A DNA stretch of 64,000 nucleotides from Diadema setosum. Taxonomy: Eukaryota > Echinodermata > Echinoidea > Diadematoida > Diadematidae. Position numbers and translations under genes: made by a program. Below, piece after piece: positions 34,140 through 47,327 of this stretch (positions are counted from its first letter, which is position 1; each line of letters begins with the position of its first letter). Under the pieces are notes generated by a model. The model searched no databases. It was not told the origin of the DNA and was given only the letters and a program-made list of their open reading frames with translations. The stretch lies in assembly GCF_964275005.1 (NCBI RefSeq), contig NC_092696.1:24930972-24994971 (forward strand). The letters run 5' to 3'.

Positions 34140-35521
34140 TTTCAAAGCCTTCCTAATGTTGAGTTTAATTTTGCCCATTGAGATGCTAGTAACACACAAG
34201 CATCTCCCTGATTTTCCTATGAAACCTCCCTGATCATAGCAAGTGCAACAGTTGGATGCCTTGATATTGGCTATAGGGACTCATTTCTGTAAGACAAAAA
34301 CCAAGATAGGGCAAGCATCCCTTGAGTATAGTGCAAGCATCCCAAACATATTAAGAACAACAGGTCATCATAGAAATCTTGATAGGTGAAAAATTGGGTA
34401 GAGTCATAACTCTTGGAATGGATCAGCAGCAAGTTTCAAGAGGTCTATCTTCTTCTCTGTAGTTGCCATGGTAATGTGACTACATCACCAGCACTTCCTG
34501 CTGTTACTTTACCCTGAAAATGACACACATCCTGCAGCACTTGTGAAAATCAATTGTTTTATAAATCAAGTGGAGATTTGAAGTGTTTCCTATGAGTACT
34601 CTTTTTTTTTTTGTGATAAAAGTGTAGCAGAGAGGGTATGAAGAACTTTATCCCTTTCCCATCCAGATGGAATGGAAAGTCATATTTTATAGACACTTTT
34701 TAAAACCTAATTTACAGGCCCCATTCATGCATATTTATGGAAGCATTGGTAAGGTAACTTTAACCATGATTCTGGACCCCTCCAATGCTAGTTATCACAT
34801 TGCTTACAGGCCTGCCTGCCTGCTTGTCTATTGGCAATTGCTAGAGTCAGTTGATCGGCAAAGGAAGCAAACAGCTAGGGTGAGAACAAGAGAGAGATCT
34901 CAGTGGACTTCCAAGAACTACATGAAATATAGCACTGCACTAAAGTATGTTTGTCGTGACTGCTTCATGTTAGTTGTCATTCTTTGTACACGGTGTAGAA
35001 AGAATATTGAACATTTGCTTGTTTGTCATGTTACTATGCGAAGGTGTGTTATATCAAGTGTTACACAATGTCATACTTCTATTAGTGTGTTCTTGTGTAA
35101 AAGATATGTATTCAATATATGTATGGGTCTCATATATATATGATGGCAGTAAAAGTAACTGTTGAAATGGTAAAGATCTATTAAACAGTAAAGCAATACC
35201 ATTGCCACATAAGAAATTATCTAGATGTGGGTATTTTTTATTACGTATTACTTGTTTCACATTGACTGTATGGGTTTCACACCCTTCAATATTTCTCCAT
35301 CGAAATTTGTAAAGAAAATCGTAGACAAATGTTAGATTCAAAGTCTTTTTTTTTCAGGTAAAAATTACCTAATTTCACTTCCGCTCTACAGTCATGAAGG
35401 AAAAATTTGCTGTTCAAACTGAGCGCAGGAATCTTGACAGACTTTCTGTTTCTTTCTTCACTCATAATTGCTGCCCGTAACAACAGTTTCCTAGGACACA
35501 GCATGAATTGTCCATTCATCT
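34140..35521. other. Intergenic DNA, no gene seen
   Basis: A 158-codon plus-strand frame at 34667-35143 is Cys/Ile/Val-rich with no recognisable domain or splice context. I treat it as chance. Confidence 0.45.
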
Positions 35522-35950
35522 TTAACCCTAAAATCCGCCCCCCCTCGACGTTTCGCGCTATAATTCTGTAACGCGAGAAGGCCTCATCGCGAGGCTTCTT
35601 GACTTTCTTCGTTCAAGTCTCGCGCAACTTTTGAGACCAAATTTGCAACGTCCGCGCATACTTTTGCGAAGCCACGCCCATTTTTGTAACGGAATGTCGC
35701 TCCAAAACGGGCACAATTTTGTGATTTTGTGTACATTTCCTATGGAAAACAGTGCTCTGTCATGAAAGGCATAAAAACCTGATTATTTTTACAATTAATC
35801 ACTTTCATTGATTAATTTCGTGCTAATTATGGTAGAAAAGTGGTCAGTGACAATTTCCAATGAAAAAACAAAGAAAAAACAAAAGTTGAAAAACAAAGAA
35901 ATGCATAAGAAATTCTGAAAACAATAAAATACATAAGAATTGAAATGAGT
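35522..35950. mobile_element. Diverged relative of the ~0.8-kb TTAA element
   Basis: Starts ttaaccctaaaatccgcccc, then cccctcgacgtttcgcgc and ttttgagaccaaatttgc, in the same order as the element at 51512-52285, including the later cataagaaatt / aacaataaaa segment. The right end is missing or too diverged to place. Confidence 0.6.
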
Positions 35951-36689
35951 TTTGGAAGTTTTTGTGACGTACAATTGTTGAATATGCTAAAACAGATGTA
36001 CAGATCAAAAATTAGACTCTCAATGCTTTTAATTAAGCTAAAATATCACCTTGAGCTTAATTCTCCACATCATTTACAAAATGAAACAAAAACCTAATAA
36101 AAAACTAGAAAGAAGAGAGAAACAAGCTCACGTGAGTAGAGCATTTGTTGGGTGATAGATTTAGGGGGGAGTCGGAGTTTGAATGACTTCCAGATTGTGA
36201 GATTGACTTGGATAACAAGCTTCTCACTGGTGAGATCCAGTATACATCAATTAATGTCCACACATTCATGTTGTCTGTGTGGAATTTTTGTCTTTTCCAC
36301 CAAGAGTGATGTATGACAAATTGCCATTGTGGTTCGAGCTTGGGAAGTACTGCCAATTTGAGTGTCAAAAGACGAAAGTCTGAAATCTGTGATGTCATCA
36401 TGACATCATCACGTACAGGTAGCAAATGGCACCAATGTTGGAGCTCAGACTGTGTTTCTAGAATCTTTGTTTCATGTATGTGACTCTGTCTAGGGTATAC
36501 CTCAGTTGGGGCTCATATGAAGGCAATGTCTACCGACATAGTCCTCTTCTACTGTTATGATGTGTAGTTTTGACTGCCAGGAAATGTAATTTTTGCTCAT
36601 TTGGGCATTATGAAACATTGCGATTAAAACTTTGATGTCATCTATAGATATCACCTGAAGAAGAATTTAAGGAGATTACACAAATAAGG

Positions 36690-37175
36690 CCATCACTCAT
36701 GGGCAAATGTAGCTGCGAGTGTCTCAAGGGGCAAATGGTTTATTGCCACTTGGTCTACTATCAGATGGTCTACTTTGAGTTTATGTAACACCACTACGCC
36801 CAAACTCATTTGGTCTACTACCAATTTCGTCTAATGCCTGTGTGGTCTACTCTTCAGTTGTTCTAATGCCCAGTTTGGCTAATTATCATTTTGTCTATTG
36901 ACCAGATGGTCTAATTGCAATTTTTATCCCTTTGATTTTCCCATCTTGTCCAATAAACTGTGGGTATTACATGGAATGGGTATAGCCCATCTGGAAGTAG
37001 ACCAACTGGTAAAGAGGCTAAGTGGCAAGTGGATTAAATTGTCATTAGACGAGCTGGTTGTAGACGAAACAGGATTAGACCACGTGGGTTGAGACTAAAT
37101 GGCTATTAGATGAAGTGGAAGTAGACCAAGTGATAGATCACCGGGCAAATTTGCCACTCTGACGCTAGATGGCAT
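36690..37175. mobile_element. Fold-back element built of ~16-bp tandem units
   Basis: The left half is a degenerate tandem array of about 16-bp units on the pattern TTGGTCTAATACCA(N)2. The right half carries the same units inverted (agtagaccaactgg). The arms meet near 36935-36985. Outer gggcaaat motifs (36730, 37145) mirror each other. Terminal repeats made of short tandem units are typical of Foldback/Galileo-type elements. No transposase is visible. Confidence 0.65.
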
Positions 37176-40100
37176 TATGAGATGACGGTGAGTAGAACTG
37201 GGAGAGCTGCCAATTTGGAGGTCAGTGTTTGAGCGCTCAAAGAGCGAACCAAAGTGGACTGTACTGAACTGTGCCAGATTTGGAGGGTTTGAGTGCTCTG
37301 TGGAGAAAGCTTACCTCATGAGTTTTGTTTTTAGAGATGGTCACACATTTTGTAGCAACATGGTCATTCACCTGGCCTGCTAAACTACTTATGTATGTCC
37401 CAAACAAAGAGAATGAACTCTTTGCATTATGACTTATATGCATGTTACGCGCATTCTTCACGTGATGCATCACGTGTTACCCCGGGGTACCGCGTTGTGT
37501 AGCGCCACCTCACGTCCACTCGAGGACAGCCAGAGAAAAATGCATGCACTGTGTGTGCGTGTACTTAGTCATTCCCATGTGATATGCCACTGCATGTTAT
37601 ACTGTGTGTGCATGGCACGCTGTGCTACCACTAGCGTGTGCTTCAGTGCAGTGCAGTGCAGTGGCTAGCGCGCACTAGCTCCAGCACCAAAATAATTTCC
37701 TCTTTTTGGCACCCAGGGTACACCCTTTGTAAAAAAAAAATAAATAATTCAACAAAATGGCCAATTTTTATTTGGTACCCCGGGATACCATTTATGTCAT
37801 CACATGCCAACTTCTGGTACACTTTTAGAGCACATCAGAAAGTGGTCCTCTTTTGGCTTGGTTCTGTTCGCTACAGTACACTTTAGGAGCATTCAAGTGC
37901 TCCTCTGGTGTGGGTTCGGTACAGTTTATTTTGCTTTAGGAGAGCACTTGAACGCTCACTTTGTGTCCATCATTGCTTTCCCCATGAGATACTGGCTGTA
38001 CCATTGTGATGCCATGTGTTATGTGCTTGCCAGTGTGTTGTATTCAGCTCTTAGTATCAGCATCTGCTTTACTTTCCATATGGTAATGGTGTGTGGTGAC
38101 ATGTATTCAGCTAGGTGCCTACAAGTCTTCTAGTAATATTCTCTTAGTATTCAGAGCTCATTGTAGTTGATAGCTCAAACCATGTAGAAAGAAAAAAAAA
38201 TGGACGTTATCCTGTGCTGTAGGAACAGCAAAGAATAATCATATTTTGAACCAAATATTTCAACTATCATTCAGCAGTCTCACTATGTATCTCCATTTAT
38301 ATTTTCCTTTTATTTATTATTTTACATAGTCCTTATTTAAGTCATTAAAGAATGGACATATAAATATTTTAAGTATTTGACTTATAGCTGCAAAGCTAGT
38401 CTTCATATTTAAGTTGGTTGTTTGACACTCCAAGCTAAATAGTGAATGACCTTCATACATTAAATGGAACAAGATTTTGCATTGGGTGAATGATAAGGAG
38501 CACTACCAGTATTCCACTTGGCTTCCCCTTTTTCAGTAGAGCACTTTATTTTTCACCATGCGTAAATCTTGTACCATTGCACTTGTGGTCATTCACTATG
38601 TGTTTACCCACTCTGAGTTGGTTATATTGGGTAAGTATGATCATATTTTCATTTTTAGTTCTTAAAAGGCAGTTGTTGAACCCATCTATCTTTGAGTTCA
38701 TATACTATATGTCAACACCTCTACATTGCACTTATTTTGCATATTAGGTAATATGAGTGTGTAAGTAGTAAAATACCAAAATGCTACCTACCTGTCTGTA
38801 AAGACCACTTGCATATAATGGTCATGTCTGCCATTTCATGTAATTGCTGCTAAATATTTAGATGTACACATCTTGTATGTACTCTGTTTGGATGCATTAC
38901 CAGACCTAACAAGTCTCACACCTATGGCATGAGTCTCACTGCCCAGCAAACCATCTCAGGCTCACCCACCTAGCTGTCATTTCCTCTTGCCTCACAGAAA
39001 AGAAAAGAAAAAATGTGGCAGGTAGATCAATGATGAACATTATATGAGAAGCCTGCTTATTTTGAATTGAGTAATGTAAACTTTATCCTTATTCTTTTTG
39101 TTAGCCAGAGGATACCTGCATGACTGTATCTAAAAGCTGTTTTCCTTTCTAACTATGAAAAGTAATCCAAAGAGGTCCCTAAAAATTATGCCATCAACTG
39201 CGTTATGTAAGTCATACAAAATAGGCCTATTCACCCTTGACCAAAATTTTGGCCAAAAAAAAAAAGAATGGTTGCAATGATGTCTTGCAGGACCATATTC
39301 CATAATGAATAGATGAGAATTACGCAAGTAAAATTGTATCATAAGTGTGCACAAAATTTCACAATTTCTAATTCCAAAATGGGGGGCATCACCCCCCCCC
39401 CCCCCCCCACCGACTCCTTTGATTGCTTCGCTAAATCACAGTTTCAGTTGAGAGACTTGTACTTGGCATCTCTGCATTATATAGTATTTGCCCGTGTGCC
39501 AACATAAGTTCTAAGACACCTAGTATGTGTTTCCTTTACAAGATAAATATAGGGCTACAGTTTTTCCTTTTATGATTGTATTTTTTTTGGTCACCCTGCT
39601 TCAAGCCGGTAAGTGGCTTGCTTGGCAGTTGAAATGGTTACATACACTACTGCATGGACTGCGCTGTAAAATTGGTACCGGTATGCTGTAATATCTTGTG
39701 GAATGCCTCATTGTGAATAGGGGGAACTTCTTGTGGTTGATGTGGATGAAATACATTTATATGGAAAGAAAAAGTTTTGAATTTAACTCTAAAATGTAGA
39801 AATTTAATTCTATATAAAATACTGGTATCAAATGGCTGTGCTTCTTATGAAGACATGAGTGTGTAGTCCCACCTGTTGGTGTCTCTGTGTGAATCTTGTG
39901 ATAATCTTACTGAGAAATGGGGGAGGGGCATAGTGTAATTTCAACAGTTGCTCTGAAATGTTGATTATAAAAAGAAATATAGTACTGCAATAAATCTCAA
40001 CTTCCTTAATGGCCTCAAGGTATGGCTGTTACATTCTTTTCTGAGCAAACTTCATGTGAAAGATGAAGTACTTCAGTATCTGAACTCCACAGCACAATCA

Positions 40101-40429
40101 AATTCATATAATTGACCTAGCTATATATATGCTGCATAATTCATTGTGTTACTGGTGTACCACTCTCAAAATACAGTAGATACTTGAATTGCTGGCAGTT
40201 CAAAGCTGGTTGTCTGGTGGCAAGGCCTCAATAGCAGCACCATGGAGGAACACTGACAACTTGGTGGATAAAAATTGTCTGTCAGCAGGAATAGGACGCT
40301 CGTATTTACTATTGGATCCTCACCAGACAGCTTGCAGTGTGATCCATCAACTGAAATACATGTCATGAATGACACTCATTGCTTTGTCACAACTCACCAT
40401 TCTCTTTTCTCTTTCATTAGTTTTCACAG
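37176..40429. other. Intergenic DNA, no gene seen
   Basis: Contains mirrored gagcgctc / gaacgctca and actgtactgaac / gttcggtacagt pieces between about 37228 and 37979, possibly an old inverted-end element. It also has a cagtg short tandem near 37645 and a C18-type run near 39391. No coding exon recognised. Confidence 0.4.
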
Positions 40430-40431
40430 TA

Positions 40432-40617
40432 CAGTGGACTTCCCTTATAACAAAGGCCTCGGGGCCGGCAGTTTTCTTTCATTATATCAAAATTTCGTTA
40501 TAACCGAACAAAAAAACATTTAAAAACATAGAGCGGAAACTTTTGCGACCTGCATTTTTTATTTCGTTGTAACCAGAATTTTGTTATAACCATGTTCGTT
40601 ATAATGGGAGTGCACTG
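40432..40617. mobile_element. Tc1/mariner (pogo/Tigger-like) MITE
   Basis: TA-flanked on both sides (40430-40431, 40618-40619). Ends cagtggacttcccttataac and gttataatgggagtgcactg-like are inverted, with subterminal ttcgttataacc repeated. Size and TA target fit a pogo-type non-autonomous element. Confidence 0.7.
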
Positions 40618-40619
40618 TA

Positions 40620-42109
40620 CACACATACCTGTATCTTGTGAGCTTACGTGTCAATGGTCAAAGACCCATAAAATTAGCATGTACATGCATGTTAAGTTGC
40701 TGATTCCACAATTACATTCTTCTTGATAGTCTTTTTTGCCAATGCTTTTCACGATTACTAGGAATCCCTCCTCAGTTGCCCAGCTGTGTTTGAGGAATGT
40801 TGTCCTCTTTTTAGTTAGACAGAGACCTCCTTATGTGATTTGAGGAAATGAAGGACTGAGTTAAATCAGAGGTTAAAAGTGACTGGCTGCGGTTTAAAGA
40901 TTTGTTTACGTGAGTTTGTAAGCAGGTTACCCCAAATCTTGCTGGTCAATTATTTTATATCTGATGTATTGTGTGTCTACCTACAATGGACCCAAACCAG
41001 TATCACACCACATCTCTGTTTTTACTGACTGTCGTAGGAGTAGAATCACTTGCACAATGATTTAGTATTTAAGGGCAATTAGGCTGCTCTAAAGCAGCAT
41101 TAGCTTGGCAATTAAATGAGAGGCAGAGAAAGTACATATACTTGTTCAACCGCACTGCAGATAGTTGCAATGTATAAAGATCTACTATTACCCAAAGTAA
41201 AAACTAATTATCACAAAACATACCTGTAGAAATTTCTGGTTTACCATGCACCCTTACAGAAGTTTGAACTCGTTGCATGAATGATAAAGATAGATGTATG
41301 TGAGTTTTCCCCTGCGTACATACCATGTAGCAATAGCATATCATGAAATGCTTCTAGTACTTTCATTTGTTTATCCAGAATATGTGTCATTTAAATGTGC
41401 TTTGCATTTTATTTCTTGTAAGAAGACGGTAAAAAAAAACCTCTTTTGTCATCAAATTTCTCTTCTGAAAGACTTTGCCACAACTGTACAACTAGGAGCC
41501 CCCCAGTGCATACATTGATATTATTTTTCCTGACCTGATGTGCGTATCATATTTATATATACTGGCAATGAGTCCATATCACTAATATTTCACTCTCTTG
41601 ATGCCACTCTTTTCACCTTAACTGCCATTTTGTATATGAGAAATAAGGTACAGAGTCTAAGCTTAGATCTGTGTTAAGGTCAAAGGTCAGGATGATATGA
41701 GGAATACGAGTGGAAATGGGCAATATGAAATGTGTAGGTAATAGTCTTCTTCGGTTGTAGTGATCCGAGATTGATGTAATGTCTTTATGAATCCAGTGTA
41801 CATGTTTTCTTTTTGGAAGAAATTCTGTAAATGATTGGGTGTTTATGGAGTAGTCTACAATGTACTTGTAATGAATAATCATGGAAAAAGTAATAAATAT
41901 GGGCCATGAACTGCCAATTGTTTTGTGAGGTTGCTTTGATAATTTCCAAGTGTTTACATGTATTGTAGATTTTTAAGGAATTTGTGCTACGTATACGAGC
42001 ATGTGTGCATGGAGCTGAACGGCAACTTTGTCTATTTGCGTGTGTGTGTTTGTTTCGATGTTTACAATAGTACACCTGTTCATGTCACAGGGAAACTGAC
42101 CCACAAGTT
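40620..42109. other. Intergenic DNA, no gene seen
   Basis: AT-rich with short frames on both strands; no structured feature recognised. Confidence 0.4.
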
Positions 42110-42282
42110 CTGGGGGGCATTTCATGAAGGAACTTGTCGGATAAAATATCTGACAAGTCAATTATATCCGACAAGTTTTGAGAAATTCTTTAGTCTGATT
42201 GGCTGATTTCTCTGAACTTGTCGGATATAATTGACTTGTCGGACATTTTATCCGAAAAGTTCCTTCATGAAACGCCCCCCAG
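42110..42282. mobile_element. 173-bp near-perfect palindromic MITE
   Basis: Outer ends ctggggggcatttcatgaag and its partner at the right end (cttcatgaaacgcccccc). Inside, ttgtcggataaaatatctgac and acaagtcaattatatccgac return inverted. The loop is about 40 bp. Almost the whole element would fold into one hairpin. Confidence 0.8.
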
Positions 42283-42727
42283 AGGGCACTGTTACATGGA
42301 CCCATGCTTACACAGCTGCCATATTCTGAACATGGGAATACAGCCAATTCTTACAGTACAGTATGTCGAAAACAAGGGAAATGTGTCAATCTCAGTTCAT
42401 CTCTTGATTCAGTCATTGTTCATGGCTGGTCCTGCCTACTACCATACTATGGGTCCTTCAAAGATAAGGTTAACTTGCTAGCAGCTCTAGCCGTAGGAGC
42501 TTGTTGGTATGATAGATGGCTTATTAGCTTTACATCGTCAATCCTCCTGATGAAGATGGCAGCAATCATCACGCCAGTGTCATATACAATAAAGAGAGTC
42601 CGCTCAACTCGGTTTTTCAGCTTATGAGCTTTGAACCCTGTGATTGGTCAATAGATGGTCCCGTGATCTACAGGTACCATAAGCCATTAGCAAATAGAGC
42701 ACAGTACGCAGTGCTCGTTGTTAACTA

Positions 42728-43133
42728 TGATTACTAGAGATTATGATGTATGTGTGGACAATAATATAAAGAAAATATAAAGGGAATTCCACAAAAATTC
42801 ATTTTTTCATGAAAATTACACATTCCATCAACTTGATACCAACATATGTTAAGGGTAGCAATTATTCCCCTGCTTTCTGAAAGCGGTTAGTCAAGTGCTC
42901 TTTCATTATGTTAGAAAAGTGAATTTTTGAGGAATTCCCTTTATATTTTCCTTGTATTGTTGTCCACACATGACGCCATAACTTCTAGTAGTCTCTTATT
43001 CCAGCAGTTCAAACACCAAAACTTTAAAAATTCATAACTTTTGCATCGATTGTCCGATTTTCCTCAAACTTTCACTGATGTTGCTGCTTTCACTCAATCC
43101 ACATTTCTCTTTGGGTTTGGGTTTCCTTTAAAT
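42728..43133. mobile_element. Partial copy of the GGACAAGTTCACC palindromic MITE
   Basis: Shares order and sequence with the central and right parts of 43897-44468 (ctttctgaaagcgg, attcataacttttgc, cctcaaactttcactgatg). The left tip is missing. Confidence 0.7.
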
Positions 43134-43896
43134 AAGTTCAAGTGATCATCAAAACTGACCCTAAACTCACAGACTGATGCCACCTCGAATTAGCAAAGAG
43201 AAGAGAACCAGGCAGATATCTGCACAAGCCTTTGAGTGCAGCAAAGCTCTGCTTACTTTATTTCCTCTGCACGACAACTTTTGATTGTCACATAGAAAAA
43301 TAGAAATTGACAAAATCTGTAATTAGCAAAAACAACAGCAAAGAAATGTACACAAAGCTTGTCATTAGGCATCCGCATATTACAGGTATAAGTTTGAAGT
43401 GATAGAAATACATTTCTCAATAGCATTTTATTGAACATATTTACAACAAATTTACAAATAGAAACAAGTTCATTAGAGTCCTGATGTGCCACTTCAAAAC
43501 CCTTTGGTCACTTTCAACCATAATTTCAGAAGTGAGGAGAAGACCCTTTTTTTTGGGGGGGGGGGTACAAAAATTATTTTGTATGATGGATTAGGAGGAC
43601 ATGAATTTAGAAAAGCAATTGTAGAATGCTATGAGCTTACTGTAGCAATGCTGAGAAAAGGTACACTTCAACATGATTTGAGATAAACATAAAAAATTCA
43701 TATACTTGTAAATAACTAGTATGAAATTGCTAGGTACAGTATGCAAAACAAATTTTGCATAACTTAACTTGCATCTGAAGGTGCAGAGTACCGGTATGTA
43801 TAAATAGCTAAGAATAAAACAACATTTTTTTTTTTTTTTTTGCTATTACGGACAAATTTTCAGTCTAGCATAATTTAGTCACAAACCTAATTAATA
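43134..43896. other. Intergenic DNA, no gene seen
   Basis: Contains a G run near 43554-43565 and a poly-T run near 43826-43842 but no recognised exon. Confidence 0.4.
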
Positions 43897-44468
43897 CAAA
43901 GGACAAGTTCACCTTCATAAACATAAGGATTGAGAGAATGCAGCAACATTAGAAGAACACATCAGTGAAAGTTTGAGGAAAATTGGACAATCGATGCAAA
44001 AGTTATGAATTTTTAAAATTTTTGTGTTGGAACCGATGGATGAGGGGACTACTACAGCTTGTGATGTCATATGAGTACAATAGTACAAAGAAAATGTAAA
44101 GAAAATTCAACATATTTTCACTTTTTTCGCATAATAAATGAGCACTTGACTTGCCTCTTTCTAAAGGCAGGGGGAATAATATTACCCATAACAGATGTCG
44201 GTAACTAGTCAAGGGAATGTGTACTTTTTTCAAAAGATTAAATTTTGTGAAGTTCTCTTTATATTTCCCTTATATTGTTGTACGTATGTGACATCATACA
44301 CTGCAGTAGTCTTGTCATCCAGCGGTTACTGCACAAAAACTTCAAAAATTCATAACTTTTGAACAGATTGTCTGATTTTCCTCAAACTTTCAATGATGTG
44401 TTCTACTAATATTGCTACTGTTACATTCTCTCAATCCTTGTGTTTATGAAGGTGAACTTGTCCTTTAA
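43897..44468. mobile_element. Full ~570-bp palindromic MITE (GGACAAGTTCACC ends)
   Basis: Left end aaaggacaagttcaccttca and right end tgaaggtgaacttgtccttt are inverted partners. The arms continue to mirror across most of the element (cctcaaactttcaatgatg against catcagtgaaagtttgagg). Three other copies in this window (26885, 42728, 63276) define the family. Confidence 0.8.
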
Positions 44469-45308
44469 GATGGCATCAAGCAAAGCAGATTCTAATATGC
44501 TACAAGAGCATTGCTGCATGAGGAAATTTTGCATTACAAAGCATGCTACGGCTCTCAGAGCACGTTCCTATTAGTTCATTTTGATCTGATTTGACTTATA
44601 ACTGCTGGATCCTACATTCTACATGCATGTCACGTTTTACGTCTCTGTAGGCCTACTGCGTTTACAAATTCAGACCAGTCACCTCTGTGCTAAAGCAACT
44701 CATTAAGAAAATATAACTCATCTAATACAGAATTATCTTACAGAGTGCAGTTCATTGCCAAACAATCATTTTCCCAAAATTGCAAAATCTCAACTTGAAT
44801 GTACTTCAAAGAGAAATACGCTCTCTGTCCACAAAGTGAGAGACAATGTACATATACGTATTAATTTGTGATGCTACTGGACGAATATCAAGCAGCCTGC
44901 TTAAATTTCAGCTCAAATGAATCAAAATGTTGGAGGTGTTTTTTTTTTTTTTTTTGTCACATGATTGTGATATGCCTCAGTCAATGTTTCTGACTGTTTT
45001 TAGTGAGAAATAGCATTTTTTCCCCCGCATTTTTACAAAAAAGCATGTTCATGTCATGGTTGTGCCAAGTACAAACTGGGATACTATCTGATTACATATC
45101 CTCAGACGGGAAAAGAAGAGCTCAATAAAAGAAATAAAAGAGGAAGATTAGTCTTATAACTCATCATCTCACATGATGTTACAAATAAGGACTTCCAAGT
45201 GAGCATTTGACATGGCCAGATGTTTCTTGAGATCCTCAGATTGCAGCATGTTACAGGACGCACTGATATTCAAATATTGTAAGTTTCTTCATACCCATCT
45301 GATGATGA
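44469..45308. other. Intergenic DNA, no gene seen
   Basis: Ordinary AT-rich DNA with a poly-T run near 44939-44956. Confidence 0.4.
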
Positions 45309-45401
45309 TTAACCCATTGAGGACAAGTCCCGAGCATACTTGGGCACGCATCTATGGGAAATGCGCGTTGCAGTGTAATCAAACTGTCCTCAACGGGTTA
45401 A
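45309..45401. mobile_element. 93-bp TTAA-type MITE, copy 2
   Basis: ttaa|cccattgaggac ... gtcctcaacggg|ttaa. Perfect TTAA on both sides and near-perfect inverted ends. Length identical to the copies at 24334 and 52524. Confidence 0.85.
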
Positions 45402-47089
45402 ACCTGAATTGATATCTTTTCCTTTGATTTCTGAGTCTTCAATCAATCAATTCTTGCATGGTACAGTTCTGATTACAACAATGATAAAAATTGTTTTACA
45501 AGGGCCACTTCTTTATCAAGTCCTGTTGCTCAATGCATATTTTTACTCTATAGTCAATGGAAGCACGCCAACACATACAGTGCTCTTGCCATATTTCCTC
45601 AGCAGCATCCAGCCAGGATGCCACTCTGTCACACACACACCAAACCCAACCACATACCATATCCAGCTTCCAAAGGGGGTACCTATTCATACATCTGGGT
45701 AGAGGGGTACACTGTGGGTAAAGTCTCTTACTCAAGGCCACAAGCACCGCGGTGGGCCTTGCAACCTGGCCCTCCTTGTTGAATATCAAAAGTGACAGAT
45801 TAGCTTTTCATCTCCATTTTAAACATACCTATTGTTACTTGTTAGACTGTATCTCTAAATAGTGATTTACATTTCCAAACTTTTGTTTCTCTGTGTTTAA
45901 TTTTGTAATTTGTGATAATACACCAAGTCCACCCATTAGTTTCTGACCATGATACAAATGGTAACAACCTTGCATGATTTTATATTTTGGTGAACCAAAG
46001 TTAGAGTGGTCATCAGATTTTTGCATATTCCACCAAAATACACTGTTTTGTTTGTTTGTTGTTGTTTGTTTGTTGTTTTTTGCTAAAATAGATCAAATTT
46101 CTAGCTAAGCCTTGTGGCCTTTGTGGATTACTCAGCACTTTGCCACCAACTTGCATTGGTCTTACACACACTGGTATCACTTGTAACACACACAACACAT
46201 GTTCTCTAACCTTCCTAGATTGTCTGGTTTCACACACTGCCATTTTGTCCATCCCTCACTGAATTCATAAAGTGGATTTCCAAGTTTATGACTTCATATT
46301 CAAAGAATTTGCTGGTACACTGATTTGTCATGCAACACCATAATAGATATTGGAACGTTTGTGGGTGGCATACACCTAAACTACAATCTTGCTATGACAA
46401 GTATGTAGCTGAATACCAGTAACATTTGCTCATGATGTTGTGTCACAAAAGTTTGGTTTACTCAGAGAACAATGCTGTTGACTACAGATGTCTTGGAAAG
46501 CAATCTGGTTTGATAGAATCTGAAATTTTGATGTGAAGACACCGATGATACCAGGTAGATTCTCTCTGGTTGGTCTTAGGATGGCAGGCTTCAAAAATTC
46601 CAGGCAGAATGGCTCTTGCTGTTACTCCTGCACAGAAAAAGAATTAGACAAGTGCAAAGGAAGTTATAGTTATTAAATTGATAGGAAACTTGAGTTGACT
46701 CTAATGTGTCAATGATTATGGATGAAAAGAACCTAACTTACATATGTATGCTGTTTGGTTTATCATCTTGGGTTTCTTTTTTTCTTGTCTAATAAGTACA
46801 TCACTGGATCAATGTACAACCCCTGAGTGGTGACTTACACATTGCACTTACTGGTACATGGGGTTGTGCTTGGAAGTTTTATGTGGTGCATTTGAGTCGA
46901 ATTCCCCATCCTTTCTACATACTTCCATGGTTTAAAATTTGTCAATGTCTTGCAGGTTTTAATAAATGAAAGAAAGAAATCTGCATACCATGAAGCAAAC
47001 TTAAATCAGATTAATGAAACTTATCGTGCTAATTGCAGCAAGTGCATGGCATGGAAAGCACAGCTGAAGAACATCAAGCACTATATTGG
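45402..47089. other. Intergenic DNA between converging genes
   Basis: No conserved exon found. A minus-strand ctgtgcag acceptor-like site at about 46635 is followed by a short open stretch that could at most be an alternative terminal exon of the kinesin gene. Confidence 0.35.
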
Positions 47090-47095
47090 TTTATT
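47090..47095 (-). promoter_or_regulatory. KIF18A candidate polyadenylation signal
   Basis: AATAAA on the minus strand about 235 bp past the kinesin stop codon. Confidence 0.5.
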
Positions 47096-47327
47096 CGGTC
47101 ACAGACCCTGTGGCTAAGCACAAATATTCTTAGTGGGCCTCATATTAATGGATGTGACAGGTCAAGTGAATTCTAGCACTTTTTCTTCTTCTTGTCTGGA
47201 AAAAAAAAAAAATCAGAAGACATTAATATTGTAAAAAACAAACAAACAGACAAATCAAGTATTGGTCAATGCTGCTATTCTCTGTCAAAATAAATTCCTA
47301 TCATTCTTTAGTCAATACTGCTAGAGC

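Noticed and set aside
34667-35143. 158-codon plus-strand frame between the genes
   Set aside because: No motif, no signal or membrane pattern, and AT-driven composition; probably chance.
46560-46635. Alternative last exon for KIF18A after ctgtgcag
   Set aside because: In phase it gives only RSNSKSHSAWNF before a stop. The exon at 47328-47505 is nearer, longer and more protein-like.
47170-47197. Terminal exon after the strong pyrimidine tract ttttttttttttccag near 47198 (minus strand)
   Set aside because: In phase from exon 49315-49399 it adds only about 12 residues. It is kept as a possible alternative, not as the main model.
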